In this document: in pieces, positions 1 to 6,826 of the stretch
Numbering within the stretch: the stretch's first letter is position 1
How the letters are laid out: each line of letters begins with the position of its first letter
Assembly (NCBI GenBank): GCA_018900975.1
Contig: JAHIFK010000028.1
Span: forward strand, 1 to 7,309
Direction of reading: 5' to 3'
Source of the DNA: Methanobacteriota archaeon
GTDB lineage: Archaea > Halobacteriota > Methanosarcinia > Methanosarcinales > Methanoperedenaceae
Length of the DNA stretch: 7,309 bases
Position numbers and translations under genes: made by a program
Notes under the pieces: model-generated
What the model saw: the letters and a program-made list of their open reading frames with translations, nothing else
Told to the model about the DNA's origin: nothing
The model's database searches: none

Positions 1-2406
1 CGCAGCACATCTATTAAAATTATCAGGGCGCTGGGCATCGAAGGAGGATGCAATATCCAGTTCGCAGTGCGCGAAGATGAGGTCAGGATAGTTGAAGTCA
101 ACCCGCGTGTATCGCGCTCATCAGCCCTTGCTTCAAAAGCCACTGGTTACCCGATAGCGCGCGTCACTGCCAAAATAGCTATCGGCATGACGCTTGATGA
201 AATAACTAACGACATCACGAAAAAGACCCCTGCATCATTTGAACCCACAATCGATTATACTGTCGTCAAGATACCGCGCTGGCCTTTTGATAAATTCGTA
301 ACTGCGGATATGCATCTCACGACGGCCATGAAAAGCACCGGCGAAGTGATGGCTTTCGGGCGAACGATCGAAGAGGCGCTCCAGAAAGCGGTTCGTTCAC
401 TTGAAGTTGATATGTTCTTCGGGTTCAAAGAGTGGAGCAAAGAGGAAATACTGGATATTTTGCGCCGTCCTACACACGAGCGGCTTTTCGTCATCTACCA
501 GGCGCTTCGAAACGGCATGGCAAGTGATGAAATATGCAGGATGACAAATATCGACCCATTCTTTATCAGGAAGATACAGAACATAATCGACATCGAGGAT
601 GCTGTAAAGAATAACCTCTCGATTGACACTCTTCGAAAAGCAAAGCGCATGGGATTGAGCGATGAGAAAATCGCCAGTCTTTGCGGCAGGACGCGTGAAG
701 AAATTAACGACATGCGAAGAGTCAATGGCATAATTCCCACCTACAAAATGGTAGATACCTGCGCAGCCGAGTTCGCTGCTGCAACGCCGTACTATTATTC
801 GACTTATGAAGACCAGTGCGAGGATGCACCCACGAACAGGAAGAAGGTACTCATCATCGGTTCAGGCCCTATCCGCATCGGGCAGGGCATCGAGTTCGAC
901 TACTGCACAGTTCACGCGGTCACTGCGCTTCGTGAGGAGGGCATTGAGACCCATATAATAAACAACAATCCTGAAACAGTATCCACAGATTACGATACTT
1001 CTGACAAGCTGTTCTTTGAGCCCCTCACGCTTGAAGATGTAATGAACGTGATAGACAGGGAGCGCCCATACGGCGTGATGGTGCAGTTCGGGGGGCAGAC
1101 CTCTGTGAACCTAGCCCTTCCGCTTAAGAAAGAACTTGACCGCAGGACTGACCTGAACACGATAATCCTGGGCACCACGCCTGATAACATGGATATTGCG
1201 GAAGACAGGGGTCGCTTCAATGCAATGATGAAACAGCAAGGCATCTTCCAGCCTGAGGCAGGATGCGCCACCAATTACAGCGAAGCATTCGACGAAGCAA
1301 AAAGGATCGGATACCCTGTGCTTGTCCGTCCATCATACGTTCTCGGGGGGCGGGCGATGGAGATAGTATATGATGATAAGGATCTTGACCGTTACCTGAA
1401 AGAGGCTGTCAGGGTATCCAACGATCACCCTGTACTTATTGATGATTTTCTTGATAATGCCGTTGAAATAGATGTAGATGCCGTTTGCGATGGCAAGGAC
1501 GTGCTTATCGGGGCGATAATGGAGCATATAGAAGAGGCTGGCATTCATTCGGGCGACTCAGCCTGTGTCATCCCTCCCCAGTCACTGAAGCCTGAGATAA
1601 TTGCTATTGTTCGCGATTATGTCAGGAAGATTGCGCTTTCCCTTGGCGTTGTAGGATTAGTTAATATCCAGATGGCTACAAAGAACGGAGTTGTGTATGT
1701 GCTTGAGGCTAACCCAAGGTCAAGCCGCACCATCCCGTTCGTGAGCAAGGCTGTAGGGCTGCCGCTTGCTAAAATTGCAGCGCGGGTAATGGCAGGTCAT
1801 AAGCTGAAGGAATTGGGGTTCAAGGGTGATCCTGTCACGAAACATGTTTCTGTGAAGGAAGTCCTGCTACCGTTTGATAAACTCCCCGGGGCAGATCCAC
1901 TGCTTGGTCCTGAAATGAAAAGCACAGGTGAGGTAATGGGCATAGATTACGATTTCGGCCGGGCGTTCTTCAAAGCGGAATGGGCTGCTGATAACATCCT
2001 GCCGCTTTCCGGGACTGTGTTCATGTCAATACGCGATGAGGATAAACATAGTATCCTGAGAGTGGCTAAAAAGATGGAAGCGGCAGGGCTGCACCTGATA
2101 GGCACGCGCAGCACTGCGAAATTCCTGTCGCAGAATGGGATACAAATGGATGTCATAAACAAGGTGAGCGAGGGAGGGCCGAATGTCGTTGACATGATAC
2201 ATAAGAAGGAAGTTGACCTGATAATCAATACTCCAACGAGCAAGCAGACAGTGAAGGATGGTTTCCAGATACGACGGGCGGCTGTGGATTTTGGCGTGCC
2301 ATATATTACAACGATCCAGGCTGCGCTGGCTGCGGCTGATGCTATCGAGGCGATGAAGAACGGGAAGATAACGATACAGTCCATGGGGGAGTATCATACC
2401 GGTTGA
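1..2406 (+). CDS. carB: Carbamoyl-phosphate synthase large subunit, 5'-truncated by window edge
   Basis: This enzyme uses two ATP, bicarbonate and glutamine-derived ammonia to make carbamoyl phosphate in the cytoplasm, feeding pyrimidine and arginine synthesis with its small partner CarA. The frame is open from base 1, so the gene starts outside; 801 residues are visible. By alignment from memory with the ~1073-residue E. coli protein, about 267 N-terminal residues are missing. Seen here: the end of the first ATP-grasp domain with metal/ATP residues E32, N34 and R36 in EVNPRVSRSS; the oligomerisation domain; the second half starting near residue 281 (KKVLIIGSGPIRIGQG); the second ATP-grasp with RPSYVLGGRAMEIVY and E569, N571, R573 in EANPRSSRT; and a C-terminal MGS-like regulatory domain from about residue 668. 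The two halves are one continuous chain, unlike the split carB of some methanogens. No frameshift or missing catalytic residue was noticed. Its G+C is clearly higher than that of the genes to its right. Confidence 0.97.
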   Translation, partial: RSTSIKIIRALGIEGGCNIQFAVREDEVRIVEVNPRVSRSSALASKATGYPIARVTAKIAIGMTLDEITNDITKKTPASFEPTIDYTVVKIPRWPFDKFVTADMHLTTAMKSTGEVMAFGRTIEEALQKAVRSLEVDMFFGFKEWSKEEILDILRRPTHERLFVIYQALRNGMASDEICRMTNIDPFFIRKIQNIIDIEDAVKNNLSIDTLRKAKRMGLSDEKIASLCGRTREEINDMRRVNGIIPTYKMVDTCAAEFAAATPYYYSTYEDQCEDAPTNRKKVLIIGSGPIRIGQGIEFDYCTVHAVTALREEGIETHIINNNPETVSTDYDTSDKLFFEPLTLEDVMNVIDRERPYGVMVQFGGQTSVNLALPLKKELDRRTDLNTIILGTTPDNMDIAEDRGRFNAMMKQQGIFQPEAGCATNYSEAFDEAKRIGYPVLVRPSYVLGGRAMEIVYDDKDLDRYLKEAVRVSNDHPVLIDDFLDNAVEIDVDAVCDGKDVLIGAIMEHIEEAGIHSGDSACVIPPQSLKPEIIAIVRDYVRKIALSLGVVGLVNIQMATKNGVVYVLEANPRSSRTIPFVSKAVGLPLAKIAARVMAGHKLKELGFKGDPVTKHVSVKEVLLPFDKLPGADPLLGPEMKSTGEVMGIDYDFGRAFFKAEWAADNILPLSGTVFMSIRDEDKHSILRVAKKMEAAGLHLIGTRSTAKFLSQNGIQMDVINKVSEGGPNVVDMIHKKEVDLIINTPTSKQTVKDGFQIRRAAVDFGVPYITTIQAALAAADAIEAMKNGKITIQSMGEYHTG

Positions 2407-2460
2407 AAATCAAATTCACTGAGATATTCCAATAACAATAACGGTTTCCATAGACAGTAC

Positions 2461-2469
2461 TTTTATACT
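2461..2469 (+). promoter_or_regulatory. TATA-like box (archaeal BoxA) for the coiled-coil gene
   Basis: TTTTATACT lies about 30 bases upstream of the ATG at 2495. Archaeal transcription usually starts roughly 25 bases past the box centre, which would put the 5' end near 2488-2493 and give a leaderless or nearly leaderless mRNA. This fits the lack of any Shine-Dalgarno-like sequence before the ATG. Inferred from sequence and spacing only. Confidence 0.45.
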
Positions 2470-2494
2470 TGATGCTCATTTGTTAATAATATTA

Positions 2495-3004
2495 ATGGAA
2501 CGAGACGTCAATATAAAATTAATTTATATTATTGTGATATTATTGGTTGCACTGGGTGCAACCACTATTTTATACCAGTTAAGATATAATAACATTATAG
2601 AGACTTATGAACAAACCTTCGAGCAATATAACGAAACTTATAAGAACTTAAGCACAAAACAAAAATCACTTTATACAAATATTAACGAATTGAATGTATC
2701 CCTTGAAAGAGAAAAACTTTTGATCTTAAAACTGGAAACAAAAACTAAAGAATTGGAAACCGTCAGCACAGAACTTGCAAGGGTCCAGCAACAGCTTTTC
2801 GATTATCAGCAAAAATATGATATGATGAGTGTAAACAACAGTTATGCAAATGAAATATTGAACCGGCACATCGACATAATCGGCAAAATGCAGGCAAAGT
2901 TGGACAGGCTCAGGATTGATGTTGAAAACAATGCATCCGGGGATGTACTTTTAAAGGATATAACGGCACTTCAGACTGATCTGGATAATCTTAAGAGATA
3001 CTAA
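2495..3004 (+). CDS. Small membrane-anchored coiled-coil protein, function unknown
   Basis: A 169-residue protein of no recognised family. The N-terminus is short and charged (MERDVNIK), followed by one hydrophobic helix at about residues 8-27. The remainder is polar, rich in Lys, Glu, Gln and Leu, with heptad-like spacing typical of coiled coil at about 30-110 and again at about 130-165. There is no cysteine and no catalytic motif. The positive residues before the helix suggest an N-in anchor with the coiled coil outside, but the reverse cannot be excluded. An in-frame TTG at 2480 would add five residues; I prefer the ATG at 2495 because it fits the TATA-like box and the standard start codon. 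It follows carB by 88 bases with its own promoter signal, so it is probably not in the carB transcript. It converges on the cytochrome gene with 21 bases between stop codons. A structural or tethering role is only a guess. Confidence 0.8.
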   Translation: MERDVNIKLIYIIVILLVALGATTILYQLRYNNIIETYEQTFEQYNETYKNLSTKQKSLYTNINELNVSLEREKLLILKLETKTKELETVSTELARVQQQLFDYQQKYDMMSVNNSYANEILNRHIDIIGKMQAKLDRLRIDVENNASGDVLLKDITALQTDLDNLKRY

Positions 3005-3025
3005 ATATTTGAATCGTTTATATCT

Positions 3026-3616
3026 TTAATGTATTCCTGCAACCACCCTTAAATGGTTAAATCGTTTAACCCATCTTTCGCTTGTACCTATCTCTGAATG
3101 GCATTTTATGCAGTTGTCTGTATGACAGGTATTACAGGAAATTCCTCTTGGCCTGTGGATGGTAATGATATTCCCTTTACCTGGCTGCAACGGATCAGGA
3201 TAATTATGGCAATCGTTGCAGGAAATATATCCATTAACAAAGACTGGTTTTGTAGGACCGGTCGCATGACATTTCTCGCAGGTGACATTATCATTCATCG
3301 GATGGTTTTCATGAGATACAACATGACATGAAAAACAGAACATCCCACCGTTTTGATGAGGTTCTACTGTCGATGCCTGGGGAATATATGGTTTACCCGA
3401 CATATGGCATCCTTCGCAGACATCCTTGGATACAATGATAGTAAAATTGCCTGTTGATTGATATATAGATTGATCTATTATTCCTGGGGTTTCTTTCACA
3501 TAGGTTTTCGGCACATATTCGATAGTTTTTGCTTCCTGGTTAATAATAAATAATAATAAAAGAAAGGTAGCTGTGACAAATATCAATAATAATAATATGT
3601 TTCTATCAATCTTCAT
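3026..3616 (-). CDS. Membrane-anchored hexaheme c-type cytochrome
   Basis: A 196-residue multiheme cytochrome c. An N-terminal hydrophobic helix (about residues 7-26) acts as an uncleaved anchor or signal. It is followed by a linker and six CxxCH heme-attachment motifs: CEGCH (67-71), CFSCH (94-98), CEKCH (113-117), CNDCH (133-137), CNTCH (161-165) and CIKCH (169-173). Exactly six other histidines are present (87, 102, 105, 154, 188, 196), enough for every heme to be bis-histidine ligated, as is common in low-potential multiheme cytochromes. The heme domain should sit on the outer face of the membrane, where c-type hemes are attached. Its likely role is electron transfer to or from another redox protein or an extracellular acceptor; the partner is not shown. 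It is the third gene of an operon: its ATG overlaps the TGA of the upstream gene (ATGA), implying translational coupling, with only a weak AGGA-type ribosome site upstream. I do not recognise it as NapC/NirT or MmcA; the closest broad description is a small class III-like or c7-like multiheme protein. Confidence 0.92.
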   Translation of the reverse strand: MKIDRNILLLLIFVTATFLLLLFIINQEAKTIEYVPKTYVKETPGIIDQSIYQSTGNFTIIVSKDVCEGCHMSGKPYIPQASTVEPHQNGGMFCFSCHVVSHENHPMNDNVTCEKCHATGPTKPVFVNGYISCNDCHNYPDPLQPGKGNIITIHRPRGISCNTCHTDNCIKCHSEIGTSERWVKRFNHLRVVAGIH

Positions 3617-5427
3617 ATATTTTTCCTGTACAGCACGAATAAGACAATTACAGCAAGGAGAAGCATAAACACCGGGATAACTCCTTCAAGCCATCTGTAC
3701 TCAACCAATAGATTTTTCATAGTCTCAACTGGCTTCTGAATTTCAACAGGAGTTTCTTTCGGAACAAATACTGTTTTTACAGGTCTGGGAGCAATATACT
3801 TTTGTACGATAATCATGCTCTTTAAAAGCTCTCCACAAACAGGGCTTTCTTTACCATTAACATAAAGAATCGGATTCGGAAGCTCCACCTGGCCCTCATA
3901 ATCTATCGAGATCATATATGAAAATAAAGCTGACTCCTTAGGAAGAATGTTACCTTCATAATGCAATCGCCCTTCAAGTAAAGTAGCATTTTCCGGGAGA
4001 GAATCGTTTACAGTAACCTTCGAAGGCATGTCCCCACTATTTCTCAGGGTAATTGTTATATTAGTATTATTCCCTTTTGTTATTACAGGTTTATCCGATT
4101 TTTTGAATATTTGTATACATGGACCATGCACTTCCGTGGAAGGATTATTGGAAATAAGATTCCATGTCATATTCAAATCAGAATAAGTTAAAAACGCTGA
4201 CGGAATGGAAAATTTCCCTGGACGATCAGTCCAAATTCGATAAGTGAATTCTTTTGTCTCACCCGTTTTTAGATCAAATGTCCAATTCAATGAGTTATTC
4301 TCAGTTAAAAATTGTTTGTGGAGAGTATCGTAGAGATTTACTTTCTTAATTTCATAGTTCTGATAATTCGTAACGCCAAGAGTCACAAAAATATACCTGC
4401 TTTGCAGCCAGCGGGAGATTTCATCCGGATCGATGGAAGGATAAATACTTTCTATATCTTTTCTGTCAATCAAAGAACTTTCTTTTGTAACTGATTTTTG
4501 AAGACCGATCGACGGTAAGAGAGTGATATTTTTTATATCATCGTGATAATAAATATCATTATTTTTTACTCCTTTTACATATGCATGAACTGTATAGGTA
4601 AGTTTTTCAGGATGTATGGGAAATTTTAGTTTAAGCTTTATGGTCTGGTTCGACTGTCCTATAAAACCAGTCTGGTCTTTCCCCATAAGGGTTGAAAGCT
4701 GGTAGTTGGGTTTTCCAAATTCGAAAAGTAGTCCATCGGTATCAATATAAAGGACCGGGCTCTGGGCCTCAGCATCTCCGTAATTGGTTACTGATATTTC
4801 CATTGGTATCTCATCATTTATCCTGTATGCATTATGTTTTTCCGTTGTAGTATTTGACTCGGTCTCCATGGAGCTATCAAACGGACTTTTGTAAGGATTA
4901 TCGCGATCAAATGATATGTTCCAACTGGCATATGGGTTTATAAGACTGTAATCGCTGGTTGTTTCTGTATCCTCGTTAAATTCAAGGAAAAGTTCCGGTC
5001 TTAATAAATTGATCATTATCTGGATTTCGGGACAACATGTGAAAATACCAGGCGGGGGGACTATTTTAAGAGTGGTTATTATCATGGTTTTGTCGAAAGC
5101 TTCAATGGGCTCAGGCAGAATAATTTTTGTCCGGTTCTCATTCCATATACCTGATAAGATCATAGTCTCATTCCTTCCTTTATAATTAACAACCATAACA
5201 ACAGACCCCTGGGAATCGAAATCTTTTACAGTCACAGTGTAATTCTCATCAGGATTGGAATGGCTTTTTCTTAGCCAGCTAAGGGTTATATCCTGTCCTG
5301 CTTTATCTCTCCTGTCTTCATCGATGCGTATGTAATTATCCCAATCCTCTTCGATAATAGCCCCGGCAAGAGGCATAATTATTATTAATAAGAAAAAAAG
5401 ACCCGCAAATAACTGAACCTTTATCAT
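3613..5427 (-). CDS. Secreted, C-terminally anchored surface glycoprotein with DUF11-like domains
   Basis: A 604-residue envelope protein. A signal peptide is clear (residues 1-23, hydrophobic core then PLAGA). A C-terminal helix at about 581-600 followed by RKNI anchors it, leaving nearly the whole chain outside the cell. After an unrecognised beta-rich N-terminal region come three immunoglobulin-like segments at about 205-305, 340-435 and 436-540. The last has the familiar DUF11/CARDB look: vITKGnnxxITITLRNSG, then VTVNDSLPENATLLEG. A proline-rich stalk (about 546-568) leads to the anchor. I count 14 N-x-S/T sequons, suggesting heavy N-glycosylation. Four cysteines (131, 132, 437, 531) could form disulfides; there is no CxxCH, so it carries no c-type heme. 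ATGA overlaps join it to the membrane protein before it and the cytochrome after it. A scaffold or docking partner for the cytochrome is the best inference; no enzymatic motif is visible. The domain naming is from pattern recognition, not a search. Confidence 0.85.
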   Translation of the reverse strand: MIKVQLFAGLFFLLIIIMPLAGAIIEEDWDNYIRIDEDRRDKAGQDITLSWLRKSHSNPDENYTVTVKDFDSQGSVVMVVNYKGRNETMILSGIWNENRTKIILPEPIEAFDKTMIITTLKIVPPPGIFTCCPEIQIMINLLRPELFLEFNEDTETTSDYSLINPYASWNISFDRDNPYKSPFDSSMETESNTTTEKHNAYRINDEIPMEISVTNYGDAEAQSPVLYIDTDGLLFEFGKPNYQLSTLMGKDQTGFIGQSNQTIKLKLKFPIHPEKLTYTVHAYVKGVKNNDIYYHDDIKNITLLPSIGLQKSVTKESSLIDRKDIESIYPSIDPDEISRWLQSRYIFVTLGVTNYQNYEIKKVNLYDTLHKQFLTENNSLNWTFDLKTGETKEFTYRIWTDRPGKFSIPSAFLTYSDLNMTWNLISNNPSTEVHGPCIQIFKKSDKPVITKGNNTNITITLRNSGDMPSKVTVNDSLPENATLLEGRLHYEGNILPKESALFSYMISIDYEGQVELPNPILYVNGKESPVCGELLKSMIIVQKYIAPRPVKTVFVPKETPVEIQKPVETMKNLLVEYRWLEGVIPVFMLLLAVIVLFVLYRKNI

Positions 5428-6536
5428 TCACGTCTCCTGAACTTTACAACAAAGAAATAGCCTGTAATTAAAAGTAGAGTTCCTAATCCTACAAGGCCAT
5501 AGGAATAACTGGGCTGCCAGGTAATGTCAAGCCCTAATGTCTGCAATGAAAACTGCAATATTTTTGCCTGAATTAAATAACCAATCGCAGATAATGCAAA
5601 TACAATAATTGAAAGCATTATCAAAATTAGTCCTATCTGGTATGGATAAAAAATGATGGGGTTCTTTTCAGGTTCCTTTTTTTCCTCTTTAACTTCTGAT
5701 CTTAGCATATTTTTGAGATTTTGTATCCGTTCTCCAATACCAAAAGGAAGAATTCCTCTTGTTGTACGTTCACACCACGTATAATATGAAAGTACATACA
5801 ACGAGAGACCAATATACATAACGAAAAGCATTGTATTTGCAGTAGTCAAAGCTGTGTATAATATGCTGAACATTGGAATTATGAGAATCGGGACGGCAAC
5901 CCAATACCAGGCTTTGGTTTCTTCCCATAAATTGCTGTGGGAAGTGATGACCGCCCACCATAGAACGAATACCGTCGGGCTCAAATAGGGTATTATTCCG
6001 CTTGGATTATAGATCATGAAAAGATACAATGTCATAGTGACCGTGGTTAACATGATATAATGAAATTGATGATTAATATTCCTGAAAGCATATTGAAGAG
6101 GGATGAGCTCATTTTCTTTTTGACTCTTTCCAGCCTCTATGCTTTTCCTGATATCATTCACATTAAAATTTAGATTATCGATCCTCTCGCTGAGTATATC
6201 ATAACTTGCCCTTGTCTCTGAAATATCTGAGAGTAATGGTTCCAACCTATCATAAAGTGCTTCAACGAATAGACCATCTGCAATTGCTTTTAGAAAATTC
6301 GACTTTGTCACGAACCTGTAGGCGCCATAAATGAGACCATAACCTGCCGCTGCACCCATTATATTTAATAACAGGTCAAAGTAATTCATGTTCACAAAAA
6401 ACAAATCTGCTATTTTCAAAGCTGACGTAATTATGAAATATAAACCTGTGGCTATCATTAGCCCAATCGCCAATATATCGCCCAATGAGAAATACTGGGT
6501 CTGAAGATCGTGATAGTTGTCGTTCAATTTATCCAT
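5424..6536 (-). CDS. Polytopic membrane protein with cytosolic coiled coil, function unknown
   Basis: A 370-residue protein of no family I recognise. About eight transmembrane helices can be read at residues 19-40, 53-75, 157-176, 181-200, 209-230, 235-254, 299-323 and 345-365. Between helices 2 and 3 (about 80-155) is a charged segment with coiled-coil character (LYDRLEPLLSDISETRASYD). Between helices 6 and 7 (255-298) is a loop dense in Lys and Glu, and the chain ends in KFRRRE. By the positive-inside rule both loops and both termini are cytoplasmic. Histidines are few (9, 156, 159, 200), three of them near the ends of helices 3 and 4; whether they bind heme b is unknown. There is one cysteine and no transporter or ATPase motif. 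It is the first gene of the operon with the surface glycoprotein and cytochrome, so it probably forms the membrane base of that assembly. Its ATG has no Shine-Dalgarno site, but overlaps the stop of a 58-codon upstream frame (ATGGATAA). The next in-frame Met is at residue 26, inside the first helix, which supports the start chosen. Confidence 0.85.
   Translation of the reverse strand: MDKLNDNYHDLQTQYFSLGDILAIGLMIATGLYFIITSALKIADLFFVNMNYFDLLLNIMGAAAGYGLIYGAYRFVTKSNFLKAIADGLFVEALYDRLEPLLSDISETRASYDILSERIDNLNFNVNDIRKSIEAGKSQKENELIPLQYAFRNINHQFHYIMLTTVTMTLYLFMIYNPSGIIPYLSPTVFVLWWAVITSHSNLWEETKAWYWVAVPILIIPMFSILYTALTTANTMLFVMYIGLSLYVLSYYTWCERTTRGILPFGIGERIQNLKNMLRSEVKEEKKEPEKNPIIFYPYQIGLILIMLSIIVFALSAIGYLIQAKILQFSLQTLGLDITWQPSYSYGLVGLGTLLLITGYFFVVKFRRRE
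5434..5438 (-). promoter_or_regulatory. Shine-Dalgarno site for the surface glycoprotein gene
   Basis: On the minus strand AGGAG sits six bases before the ATG at 5427-5425, inside the 3' end of the upstream gene. It fixes the start of the 604-residue protein and gives the second operon gene its own ribosome site beside the ATGA overlap. Confidence 0.7.
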
Positions 6537-6705
6537 TGATATCGATTATCTTTTTATATCTTGTTGTCATGTTTTTAAAAGGTATAAATTTTATGTAACA
6601 AAAAGATCGGATTGAGATATTTTGAAGGATCTCATCCAGCAGAAATTTGAGTGTATACTTCCCGCAGTGATATGGAGGTGTTATTAACATAACTTTCTTA
6701 GGCAT
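6529..6705 (-). pseudogene. 58-codon frame: 5' stub of a cobalamin-binding radical SAM gene, possibly a translated leader
   Basis: The minus strand reads ATG at 6705-6703 to TAA at 6531-6529, 58 residues. It starts MPKKVMLITPPYHCG. From family knowledge, K-V-[LM]-[LIF]-[IV]-T-P-P-Y-H-C-G is typical of the first beta strand and loop of the B12-binding domain in cobalamin-dependent radical SAM proteins such as the BchE-like group. From residue 16 on (KYTLKFLLDEILQ onward) the resemblance ends and the frame runs into AT-rich, promoter-like sequence, so the remaining several hundred residues of such an enzyme are absent. A very good ribosome site (GGAGG, five bases before the ATG) survives. The last eight bases overlap the start of the 370-residue membrane protein gene, which lacks its own site, so translation of this frame could deliver ribosomes to the operon. 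Either a fossil left by a deletion or a co-opted leader frame; the family match rests on about 15 residues. Confidence 0.5.
6583..6590 (-). promoter_or_regulatory. Candidate TATA-like box for the cytochrome operon
   Basis: Minus strand AATTTATA within TAAAATTTATACC. A start about 25 bases downstream would fall near 6560, giving a ~24-base leader before the ATG at 6536. A second A/T box, GATATAAAAA (6560-6551), would place the transcript start inside the gene and is less likely. If this promoter is used, the 58-codon frame would be outside the operon mRNA. Confidence 0.35.
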
Positions 6706-6715
6706 TTTAACCTCC
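6674..6715 (-). promoter_or_regulatory. Strong Shine-Dalgarno site with potential sequestering stem
   Basis: GGAGG at 6715-6711 lies five bases before the ATG at 6705 and is the best ribosome site in the window. The same bases with the next T (GGAGGT, 6715-6710) are perfectly complementary to ACCTCC at 6679-6674, inside the coding frame. A small inner stem GTTAT/ATAAC (6693-6689 with 6684-6680) sits directly next to that 3' arm. The RNA could fold so that the ribosome site is hidden. The pairing is visible; a regulatory role is not shown, and the complement arises partly from the Pro-Pro codons of the frame. Confidence 0.35.
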
Positions 6716-6736
6716 GATTGCTGTGCATTAATTGAA

Positions 6737-6757
6737 ATGATGGCTATTTGCCATCAT
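6737..6757. repeat. Perfect 8-bp inverted repeat (hairpin 1)
   Basis: ATGATGGC and GCCATCAT flank a five-base loop, TATTT on the plus strand. It lies between the end of the surface-protein gene and the 58-codon frame. On the minus strand it follows the stem at 6773-6798 and could be a second part of a tandem 3'-end structure, or an operator. No protein coding is seen across it. Confidence 0.5.
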
Positions 6758-6772
6758 AATAAAAATATCCAG

Positions 6773-6798
6773 AAGAGCGGAATAATGTTTCCGCTCTT
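6773..6798 (-). terminator. 10-bp hairpin, probable 3'-end or terminator structure (hairpin 2)
   Basis: AAGAGCGGAA and TTCCGCTCTT form a perfect ten-pair stem with a six-base loop. It lies 28 bases past the stop of the surface-protein gene on the minus strand and is followed there by ATATTTTTATT, a T-rich tract eight bases or so beyond the stem. On the plus strand the stem is followed immediately by TTTAATTTATATTT, but no plus-strand gene reads into it. Archaeal termination depends mainly on U-tracts, so the stem may instead protect the mRNA 3' end. Confidence 0.55.
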
Positions 6799-6826
6799 TT
6801 TAATTTATATTTCTATTCAGACAGTC

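Noticed and set aside
255..2397. Several minus-strand open frames opposite carB
   Set aside because: They lie inside a well-matched conserved gene, have low-complexity Ser/Arg-rich or hydrophobic products with no recognisable motif, and no ribosome site or spacing of their own.
3055..3071. GGTTAAA/TTTAACC inverted repeat as a terminator for the operon
   Set aside because: It lies inside the cytochrome coding sequence, before its stop, is A/T-rich with a three-base loop, and has no T-run after it.
3098..3331. Plus-strand frame opposite the cytochrome gene
   Set aside because: It is the complement of the six-heme coding sequence; the cytochrome frame has six CxxCH motifs and cannot be accidental.
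5770..5961. Alternative minus-strand frame inside the polytopic membrane protein
   Set aside because: A shifted reading of a continuous 370-codon gene with no start signal; its hydrophobic run reflects the membrane helices of the true frame.
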